A stretch of 7,109 nt of DNA from assembly GCA_030618505.1 (NCBI GenBank), contig JAUXDF010000168.1, forward strand, positions 1 to 7,109. The letters are read 5' to 3'. The DNA is from Spongiibacteraceae bacterium (GTDB lineage: Bacteria; Pseudomonadota; Gammaproteobacteria; Pseudomonadales; PIVM01). This document shows, piece after piece, positions 1 to 5,585 of the stretch. The translations under genes were made by a program, and so were the position numbers. The notes beneath the pieces are model-generated. The model did no database searches. It had not been told where the DNA came from and saw nothing but the letters and a program-made list of their open reading frames with translations. Every line of letters starts with the position of its first letter. Within the stretch, counting starts at the first letter, position 1.

Positions 1-1389
1 AAAAATGTAAGCCTTCCCTGGCAACAGGTAGGCAGCCGCCATGGCCGTCACCTGGTTGTGCTGCTATCAAAAGATGAACCCGACTATGATGAACTACCGA
101 TCGCCCGCATCCACACCGGCCGACACTCCCTGCAAACACTGAAACAGGAACTACGCGATATTCAACGACAAATTGGCGAGGCCGCGTTAGAGCGTGCATC
201 ACTGACCCGATGGCGCAACCTGTTGGCAGCAAAAATTGCTGCCGCAAAAGATTTTGCCGATATGTATCGCGCCGAACAAATCTGCCTGCAAGACAACTCA
301 CTCTGCTTTATTCAAGGCTGGTTACCACTACAACATCAAGAGACCTTTATTAAAAGCTGCGAAACAATGGGCGTAGCCTGGGTATGTGAAGCAGTTTCAA
401 GTCAGGACCAGCCGCCTACCCTGCTACAGCCACCCGCTTGGGCAGAAGGCGCACGACAAATCGTCGAATTTTTCCAGATCCCGGCCTATCGCAGCTGGGA
501 TCCCTCAGCCGTGGTATGGTTATCGTTTTGCTTGTTCTACGCGATGATTATTTCCGATGCCGGTTATGCCTCGGTAATGGCAGCACTTTTAATAATATTC
601 AGAAAAAAACTGCGGGCCACCAAAGCGAGACAATCCATGTATGCACTCGCGATGGGCATGACAGCCAGCGCCTTGCTCTGGGGAGTAATAGTGGGCTCCT
701 ATTTTGGCGCAACACCCAAAGTCGGGTATTGGCTAGCCAATTTACAACTATTAAACCTGCATGACTTTGATCAGATGATGCAACTATCGGTGGGCTTTGG
801 CGTTTTGCACCTGCTGATTGCCAATTTTGCCCGTGCCTGGTATCTGCACCATAGCAGACAAGCTCTGGCACCTTTAGGCTGGGGATTTGGCTTCGGTGCA
901 AGTTATCTCTACTGGTTACACTATCTGGATTTACTCAGCAAAGGCTGGGGGCAAACCGCCATTGTCATCATGTCAGTGAGTGCAGCGCTGGTACTTTGTT
1001 TTTCTGACATCCGCCCGCTTGACTCCTTTAAAGCATTTCTAATAAGAGCACTACTGGGCATAAAAGCACTGACAGGACTCAGCAAGGGTTTCGGTGACGT
1101 GCTAAGTTATTTGCGTTTATTTGCCCTGGGATTATCCAGCGCGCAACTGGCATTAACATTTAATGCTATCGCCTTCTCTTTAATCGACTCAATGCCAGGC
1201 ATTGGTATTTTGTTGTGCGCTATCGTATTGGTTTTAGGTCACCTGCTAAATTTCGCCCTGGGTATTATGGGCGGCGTTATTCATGGTCTGCGCCTGAATC
1301 TGATTGAGTTTTCAAACTGGGGAATAGGCGAAGAGGGCTACCCCTATCAAGCATTCGCCAAACGGGAGAAAGAACAGTGGAACAAATAA
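1..1389 (+). CDS. ntpI: V/A-type ATPase subunit I (subunit a homologue), 5'-truncated by window
   Basis: Membrane stator subunit that forms the ion half-channels beside the rotating K ring. The frame is open from base 1 (in-window protein begins KNVSLPWQQ), so the GTG at 58 is not the likely start; 462 codons are present and perhaps 130-200 N-terminal residues are missing, judging from usual family length. The N-terminal part is cytosolic and helical (about 75-240 nt, charged, coiled-coil-like). A hydrophobic C-terminal half with about seven or eight membrane segments starts near base 510. The segment FYAMIISDAGYA corresponds to the family's FGMMxGDxGYG region. SYLRLFALGLSSAQLA carries the Arg (codon 1114-1116) matching the essential Arg735 of yeast Vph1, and HGLRLNLIEF carries a second Arg (codon 1291-1293) matching Arg799; both are intact, which argues for a functional channel. 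The end overlaps the K gene by 13 nt, so the two are probably translationally coupled. Identity is firm; the missing start is a window effect. Confidence 0.93.
   Translation, partial: KNVSLPWQQVGSRHGRHLVVLLSKDEPDYDELPIARIHTGRHSLQTLKQELRDIQRQIGEAALERASLTRWRNLLAAKIAAAKDFADMYRAEQICLQDNSLCFIQGWLPLQHQETFIKSCETMGVAWVCEAVSSQDQPPTLLQPPAWAEGARQIVEFFQIPAYRSWDPSAVVWLSFCLFYAMIISDAGYASVMAALLIIFRKKLRATKARQSMYALAMGMTASALLWGVIVGSYFGATPKVGYWLANLQLLNLHDFDQMMQLSVGFGVLHLLIANFARAWYLHHSRQALAPLGWGFGFGASYLYWLHYLDLLSKGWGQTAIVIMSVSAALVLCFSDIRPLDSFKAFLIRALLGIKALTGLSKGFGDVLSYLRLFALGLSSAQLALTFNAIAFSLIDSMPGIGILLCAIVLVLGHLLNFALGIMGGVIHGLRLNLIEFSNWGIGEEGYPYQAFAKREKEQWNK
1364..1379 (+). promoter_or_regulatory. Ribosome binding site and GTG start of subunit K, inside the end of the I gene
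   Basis: GGGAG at 1364-1368 lies 8 nt before GTG (1377-1379). This spacing supports the GTG start over the in-frame ATG at 1395-1397, which would remove the first six residues (MEQIII) of the first membrane helix. The site is within the last codons of subunit I, so ribosomes finishing I could reinitiate on K. Confidence 0.6.
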
Positions 1390-1823
1390 TCATTATGTTA
1401 GGTTGGGCAGGAATTTTCGCACCCGTTGCCCTGGGCGCTATGGGCAGCACCATTGGTTGCACTCGGGCGGGACAGGCCGCCTGCGGAGCAATGCTCGATA
1501 CAGAAAGTGGCTATGGTAAATTTGTCGGTGTCTCGGCAATGCCATCAACACAAGCCGTTTTAGGTATCGTGGTGATGTTCACGCTAAATCGCGAAGTTAC
1601 GCTGGAGAATGCACCCGGCATATTTGGCATCGGGTTTTTATCCGGACTGGCACTCATGGTAAGCGCGATGTATCAGGGCAGCGCGGTTGCAGCGGCTATT
1701 CACGCTTCAAAAAATCGTCCCGAGGTTTTTGGTTTATCCATTGCGCCAGCGGCCATCGTTGAAGGTTTTGCCGTCTTTGTCTTTGTCTTTGCCTTGGTGG
1801 TCAGCGGCGCAATCCCTGAATAG
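1377..1823 (+). CDS. ntpK: V/A-type ATPase subunit K (membrane proteolipid, c-ring)
   Basis: Rotor-ring proteolipid of 148 residues that carries ions across the membrane. It is a duplicated hairpin with four membrane helices (about residues 4-25, 48-70, 82-107, 120-143), the usual V-type size. Helix 2 contains M55-P56-S57-T58-Q59, matching LPGTQ of Enterococcus hirae NtpK; helix 3 has Y99-Q100-G101; helix 4 has V128-E129-G130. T58, Q59, Q100 and E129 therefore align with the Na+ ligands T64, Q65, Q110 and E139 of NtpK. The NtpK Tyr68 position is Leu62 here. Only the second hairpin keeps the acidic residue, so one ion is expected per four-helix unit. Residues 133-138 are (VF)3, encoded by three exact GTCTTT copies. 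It starts with GTG inside the I gene and is followed 31 nt later by E. Family assignment is secure; ion specificity is inferred by alignment by eye. Confidence 0.93.
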   Translation: MEQIIIMLGWAGIFAPVALGAMGSTIGCTRAGQAACGAMLDTESGYGKFVGVSAMPSTQAVLGIVVMFTLNREVTLENAPGIFGIGFLSGLALMVSAMYQGSAVAAAIHASKNRPEVFGLSIAPAAIVEGFAVFVFVFALVVSGAIPE

Positions 1824-1854
1824 TTTATGAGAGTAGTCAACGGAGAGCAGACAC

Positions 1855-2523
1855 ATGGCTGACAATAACCCGGATGAAACAATCAACTCTCAACTTTCCT
1901 CGGGAGTGCAAACGCTGATAGACCGCTTACACAATGACGGTGTTAGCGAGGGGCGCAGTGAGGGGGAAAAAATTATTGCTGATGCCGAACATCGTGCTGA
2001 ATGGATAGTGCAACAGGCACAGGAAGAAGCCAAGGCCATAAAACAGCAGGCACAGGAGGATGCAAATTTTTTACGCGAAGCCGGAAAAGAAGCCCTGCAG
2101 CAAGCCTTCCGGGATACCTTAATGAAGCTAAAAACACATTTTCAGCATCAATTTGCCCAACAGCTACAAAGAGCTGTGGATGAGGAGGTGCAACGCCCGG
2201 CTATGTTACGCGATATGATTCTCAGCATTGCCGCGATCAGCAAGCCCGATCAAAGCGCCGTGCAGTTATTGTTACCGCAGTCCGGCTCAGATAAAACAGA
2301 TCAAAACAGTGAGGACATGCTTGATGCACTGGTTGCAGAATATGGCAAGCAACTACTACATGCGGGTATGGAACTGCAGGTAGGCCAGCACAAGCGGGGA
2401 CTGCAAATGAAACTGCTGGATCAGAAAGTCGTCGTTGATCTCAGCAGTGAGGCACTGAGCGAATTATTGCTGGGGCATTTACAGCCCAGGCTGCGCGCAA
2501 CTCTGGAAGGTCTAATCGGCTAA
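1855..2523 (+). CDS. ntpE: V/A-type ATPase subunit E (peripheral stalk)
   Basis: Peripheral-stalk protein, 222 residues, that holds the catalytic head still against the membrane stator. The N-terminal half (about residues 17-100) is a long charged helix with a hendecad (11-residue) pattern: small residues recur at 33, 44, 55, 66, 77 and at 37, 48, 59, 70, with the near-duplicate QQAQEEA/QQAQEDA exactly 11 apart. This fits the right-handed coiled coil of known E stalks. The C-terminal half (about 105-222) is a mixed globular domain ending LEGLIG, where E proteins bind the head. ATG at 1855 follows a GGAGAG-type ribosome binding site near 1841-1846. The stop TAA shares its last A with the ATG of the next gene. 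No subunit G (usual coiled-coil partner) is visible in the window. Sequence alone is weakly diagnostic in this family; the position between K and the DUF2764 gene makes the call strong. Confidence 0.88.
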   Translation: MADNNPDETINSQLSSGVQTLIDRLHNDGVSEGRSEGEKIIADAEHRAEWIVQQAQEEAKAIKQQAQEDANFLREAGKEALQQAFRDTLMKLKTHFQHQFAQQLQRAVDEEVQRPAMLRDMILSIAAISKPDQSAVQLLLPQSGSDKTDQNSEDMLDALVAEYGKQLLHAGMELQVGQHKRGLQMKLLDQKVVVDLSSEALSELLLGHLQPRLRATLEGLIG

Positions 2524-3293
2524 TGACAGAGCTCATAAAACCCAGCGGCAATAACAACACTGCCTATAAGCATAGCGACAACATTCAACAAGCCAGCGCC
2601 ACAGAGTTTGTGGATTACACCACGCTAGCCTGCTCGCTACCCGTACTGCCAAAACTGCTTGAGGCTAAATCCACGCCTATTTCACGCATTCAACTTAATA
2701 AACGCCTACGCATGCTATCAAGTGCCGATGGAGCGCTACTCAATGAAATTGAAAACTTGCTGCTCTGGGAACATCTCACCGATGATCGAAGCGACCGACA
2801 GCTGGTTATGCACGCGGCACAATTGCTGACAAAGATCACCGACAAAACACTTTACGAAGCACTAATATGGCGTATGGATATGCGCTCACTGGTAGCCGCA
2901 CTCAGGCACCGTCAGCAAGGTAAGGAGCCGGGGCAATTAGGCAAATACTGGTGCTACAGTCGTTTTGAGGAAAACATTCTTCGCCATTGGCAGCACCCCC
3001 ACTTCCAGCTGCAGGCACGCTTTCCCTGGCTGGTTGCAGTAGAGACGGCGCTTGCAGAAGAAAGACCATTGCAAGTAGAAAAAATTCTTCTGAGTACCAC
3101 CTGGCAACAACTGAATAATTTAACGCAAGGTCATCAGTTCGACTTTATCAGTGTTGTGCTCTACGTGCTGCGCTGGGATATTGTTGCCCGCTGGACCAGC
3201 TATAACCATGACACCGCATTACAGCATTTTGACGAGCTGCTAAATGAAGGGCTGGGGGAATATAAAGTATTGTTTGCAAGTGTCAGCTATTAA
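2523..3293 (+). CDS. DUF2764 family protein, V-ATPase subunit C-like
   Basis: A 256-residue protein of the DUF2764 family, found beside subunits E and A in Chlamydia-, spirochaete- and Bacteroidetes-type V-ATPase clusters that lack a recognisable subunit C. By that position it is thought to be the central-shaft-to-ring connector (C/d), though this is inference from context. Visible family marks are Y32-T-T-L-A-C-S-L-P40 (family: YYxLVASLPxL) and W116-R-M-D-M-R-S-L (family: WRFDxRNLL), followed by a basic RHRQQGKEPG stretch. The protein is soluble, with no membrane segment or signal. The conserved YxxLxxSLP motif usually sits near the N terminus; here about 31 polar residues precede it, and no later Met is available before it. 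The start is fixed by TAATG overlap with E (stop 2521-2523, ATG 2523-2525), which suggests coupled translation and near-equal output. Confidence 0.82.
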   Translation: MTELIKPSGNNNTAYKHSDNIQQASATEFVDYTTLACSLPVLPKLLEAKSTPISRIQLNKRLRMLSSADGALLNEIENLLLWEHLTDDRSDRQLVMHAAQLLTKITDKTLYEALIWRMDMRSLVAALRHRQQGKEPGQLGKYWCYSRFEENILRHWQHPHFQLQARFPWLVAVETALAEERPLQVEKILLSTTWQQLNNLTQGHQFDFISVVLYVLRWDIVARWTSYNHDTALQHFDELLNEGLGEYKVLFASVSY

Positions 3294-3312
3294 CTGAAGA
3301 GGCACGCACACC

Positions 3313-3342
3313 GTAGCCTTGATTGAGCTTGCGAAATCAGGG
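3313..3342 (+). repeat. REP-like palindrome with 5' GTAG
   Basis: GTAG (3313-3316) is followed directly by CCTTGATT (3317-3324), which pairs with AATCAGGG (3335-3342) through eight base pairs including one G-T, with a 10-nt loop GAGCTTGCGA. A GTAG or GGAG tetranucleotide beside an imperfect palindrome is the hallmark of bacterial REP sequences mobilised by RAYT-type (IS200/IS605-like) transposases. REPs normally sit between genes, often in transcribed spacers, where they can slow exonucleases or attenuate readthrough. An overlapping small stem, GAAATC/GATTTC (3333-3338 and 3342-3347), offers an alternative fold. Copy number in the genome is not visible here. Confidence 0.6.
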
Positions 3343-3362
3343 ATTTCAGACTATTAATTTCT

Positions 3363-3379
3363 CTTATTACGCAAGCTCA
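3363..3379 (-). repeat. Degenerate inverted partial REP copy
   Basis: Bases 3363-3379 match the reverse complement of 3324-3340 at 15 of 17 positions, including a perfect 10-nt arm (CGCAAGCTCA at 3370-3379 against TGAGCTTGCG at 3324-3333). Outside this stretch, the rest of the palindrome and the GTAG are not recognisable. It could be the decayed inverted half of a REP doublet (BIME), or simply the second arm of a larger stem-loop with a 36-nt loop. The A run after it is not a forward terminator signature. Confidence 0.45.
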
Positions 3380-3504
3380 CGAAAAAAACACTATGGTATC
3401 TCACTGTATCAATACGCTGAACAGAGCTACTTATCGGATTCACGACTTAACCAAGCACCGTTTGACACTTGGGTAAAAGAATAAAATAACAGGAGAACCA
3501 TTCC

Positions 3505-5352
3505 ATGACGCCAGAGTGTCAAGCGCATGTAGTAGCCGTACAGGACAACATTGTCAGCATCACACTCAACGATGATGCTGCAAACGCCGCACTTATGCGT
3601 AACGAAGTCGTTCATATTCTGCCGCGCAAACGCAACAGCCAGGGTGAGCAGGAACAACTAAAAGCGGAAATTCTGCGGGTACTGGGCAACAGCGCTGATA
3701 TTCAAGTCTATGAAGACACCCGTGGTGTCGGCATCGGTGATCCAGTACAGTTAAGCGGCCAGTTATTGACTATTGATTTGGGCCCCGGACTACTTGGGCA
3801 AATTTTCGATGGCCTGCAAAACCCACTGGAACGTCTGGCACTTGAGCATGGTCGCTTTCTCAAACGCGGCGCCTATGCTGACGCTTTAGACGACCAACAA
3901 AAATGGGCATTTAAAGCTGAAAAACATTTAGGCGACCAGCTAGTTTGCGGTCAGCCGCTGGGGCATGTGCAGGAAGGCCACTTTCAACATAACATCATGG
4001 TACCCAACACCGCTGAAGGTGAATGGCAGCTGGACTGGATCAAAGAAGGTAACGTCACCGTTGATACCGTTGTCGCCCGGCTTTCTAACAAGGCGGGAAA
4101 AGAGCTGGATATTACCCTGCGACAAAGCTGGCCTATTCGCATGCCCTTTTCCAAGCCACTGCTATCACAGGGCAGTCATCAGCGCTGCTACCCTGACACG
4201 CCCTTGATCACCACTATACGACTGATCGATACTTTTTTCCCCATCGCCCGCGGTGGCACTGCCTGCATTCCCGGCCCCTTTGGTGCGGGCAAAACAGTTT
4301 TACAACAACTGATCGCCCGTTATTCTGATGTCGATATTGTCGTTATGGTCGCCTGTGGTGAGCGTGCTGGTGAAGTGGTTGAAACCATCACCGAATTTCC
4401 AAAAATGCAGGATCCAAAAGGCGGGGGTTCGCTGATGGATCGCACGGTCATCATCTGCAACACCTCATCAATGCCGGTGGCTGCCAGGGAGGCCTCCATC
4501 TACACAGGCATTACCATCGGTGAATATTACCGACAGATGGGATTGAATGTTTTACTGATTGCAGATTCTACTTCACGCTGGGCACAAGCGATGCGCGAGC
4601 GTTCGGGCCGACTGGAGGAAATTCCGGGCGAGGAAGCCTTCCCCGCGTATCTGGAATCATCAGTACGTAATCTATATGAGCGTGCTGGTGTTATCAGTCG
4701 CATTGAAAATACACCTGGCGAAGGTCAACAACAAAGTGGCAGTCTGACCATGATCGGCACAGTCTCACCCGCGGGCGGTAACTTTGAAGAGCCCGTGACT
4801 CAGGCTACCCTTAATACCGTAAAAGCCTTTCTCGGTTTAAGCGCCGAGCGTGCCTACAAGCGCTTTTACCCTGCCGTCGACCCCCTGCTTTCCTGGTCAC
4901 GTTACCGCGAACAACTTTCTTTGTGGCACCAACAACATTTGGGTAAAGATTGGCAGGAACAAGTGGCGGCGATGGAAACTCTACTCCACGAAGGTGAAGC
5001 CGTACTCAGAATGATGCAAGTCACCGGCGAAGAAGGTGTGTCAATGGCGGATTTTATCCGCTATCAAAAAGCACTTTGCCTGGATATGGTTTATCTACAG
5101 CAGGATGCCTTTGATGCAGTTGATGTCACTACACCCTTGGCGAGACAGCACAAAATTTTTAAATACCTGGTTAAAATTCTAGAAAAAGAATATCACTTTG
5201 CCAACAAACAGGCCGTTCAGGAATTTTTCACTCGCCTTACCAGCTTGCTAAAAAACATGAATTACAGCGTGTTGGATAGTGAGGATTTTCGCCGTTATGA
5301 ACGCCAGGTGGATGAGATAGTAAAGGCCGTTTTGGATGACAAGGCAGATTAA
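3505..5352 (+). CDS. ntpA: V/A-type ATPase catalytic subunit A
   Basis: Catalytic nucleotide-binding subunit, 615 residues, near the family's usual 580-600. In order: N-terminal beta-barrel (about 1-70), A-specific bulge domain (about 105-190, after IDLGPGLLGQIFDGLQ), nucleotide-binding core and C-terminal helical bundle (about 440-615). The P-loop is GPFGAGKT (residues 257-264, Lys263). GER (285-287) supplies the probable catalytic Glu286. ADSTSRW (353-359) is the Walker B region, followed by GRLEEIPGEE and the SPAGGNFEEPVTQ sensor region. All catalytic residues look intact. One oddity is PLITTIRLIDTFFP before the P-loop, where most relatives have PLxTGQRxID, so Gly-Gln is replaced by Thr-Ile. 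ATG at 3505 follows AGGAGA (3491-3496) with 8-nt spacing. It ends in tandem stops TAA TAG. In related clusters B follows A; here an AT-rich spacer and a porin follow. Confidence 0.96.
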   Translation: MTPECQAHVVAVQDNIVSITLNDDAANAALMRNEVVHILPRKRNSQGEQEQLKAEILRVLGNSADIQVYEDTRGVGIGDPVQLSGQLLTIDLGPGLLGQIFDGLQNPLERLALEHGRFLKRGAYADALDDQQKWAFKAEKHLGDQLVCGQPLGHVQEGHFQHNIMVPNTAEGEWQLDWIKEGNVTVDTVVARLSNKAGKELDITLRQSWPIRMPFSKPLLSQGSHQRCYPDTPLITTIRLIDTFFPIARGGTACIPGPFGAGKTVLQQLIARYSDVDIVVMVACGERAGEVVETITEFPKMQDPKGGGSLMDRTVIICNTSSMPVAAREASIYTGITIGEYYRQMGLNVLLIADSTSRWAQAMRERSGRLEEIPGEEAFPAYLESSVRNLYERAGVISRIENTPGEGQQQSGSLTMIGTVSPAGGNFEEPVTQATLNTVKAFLGLSAERAYKRFYPAVDPLLSWSRYREQLSLWHQQHLGKDWQEQVAAMETLLHEGEAVLRMMQVTGEEGVSMADFIRYQKALCLDMVYLQQDAFDAVDVTTPLARQHKIFKYLVKILEKEYHFANKQAVQEFFTRLTSLLKNMNYSVLDSEDFRRYERQVDEIVKAVLDDKAD

Positions 5353-5585
5353 TAGACGCAGTATCCAGCCTTTATTTTGTTCCTCACTATAAACTACTGG
5401 CGAGGTGTAAATAGCAAATCAAGCACTCTTTAATTCCATTCCTCCTTAATACTTTGTGCGTTTTTATAACATATAATTCTTACTTTAATATTAATTAGCT
5501 TTTTTCATAACTTTCCAAGCAATTATACAATAATCATCTACCTTTAATAAAAAGCGGTAAATCAGTTTTTAACCAGGAGGCTTTT
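5353..5585 (+). other. 233-nt AT-rich intergenic region between ATPase and porin units
   Basis: The spacer becomes strongly AT-rich after about 5455, unlike the coding sequence around it. It begins with a second stop (TAG 5353-5355) after subunit A. I see only weak pairings (for example CCTC/GAGG around 5382-5405) and no stem with a T run, so no terminator is called. It contains promoter-like hexamers, a 10-nt palindrome TTAATATTAA (5485-5494) that could be an operator or just AT-rich sequence, and ends in a near-ideal ribosome binding site AGGAGG (5575-5580), 5 nt from the porin ATG. Confidence 0.6.
5472..5531 (+). promoter_or_regulatory. Candidate promoter region for the porin unit
   Basis: Two sigma70-like possibilities lie here. 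A perfect -10 TATAAT is at 5472-5477, but no good -35 lies 16-18 nt before it. Alternatively TTTTCA (5502-5507) and TACAAT (5526-5531) are separated by 18 nt, with four and five of six consensus bases. Either would give a leader of about 50-100 nt before the ATG at 5586. AT-rich DNA produces such matches by chance, so only the general location is supported. Confidence 0.35.

Larger units (their letters stand above)
3294..3504 (+). other. 211-nt intergenic gap interrupting the ATPase cluster
   Basis: This spacer separates the DUF2764 gene from subunit A, whereas the other cluster genes overlap or are 31 nt apart. It holds a REP-like hairpin (3313-3342) and a degenerate inverted partial copy (3363-3379). 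The remaining sequence, about 3380-3490, shows no stem followed by a T run, no well-placed promoter and no supported ORF. A clear ribosome binding site for A (AGGAGA, 3491-3496) closes it. Whether transcription reads through from I to A cannot be decided from sequence. Confidence 0.7.

Noticed and set aside
58..60. GTG as the start of subunit I
   Set aside because: The frame stays open to base 1 and upstream codons give plausible I-subunit sequence; starting at 58 would leave the protein far shorter than the family.
3370..3389. Rho-independent terminator after the DUF2764 gene
   Set aside because: The stem arm is followed by an A run on the + strand, not a T run, and the loop would be 36 nt. 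The minus strand has no T run in the right place either.
3393..3476. 27-codon ORF in the spacer before subunit A
   Set aside because: No ribosome binding site, no recognisable product, and its length is within chance expectation.
3462..3490. Perfect -35 TTGACA (3462-3467) as a promoter for subunit A
   Set aside because: At 17-nt spacing the -10 would be AATAAC (3485-3490), putting the transcript start at about 3497, after the ribosome binding site at 3491-3496. The better TAAAAT is only 14 nt away. Neither works for this gene as annotated.
5500..5520. Pho box upstream of the porin/PstS-like unit (TTTTCATAACTTTCCA)
   Set aside because: The two half-sites poorly match CTGTCAT and are separated by about 2 nt instead of 4.
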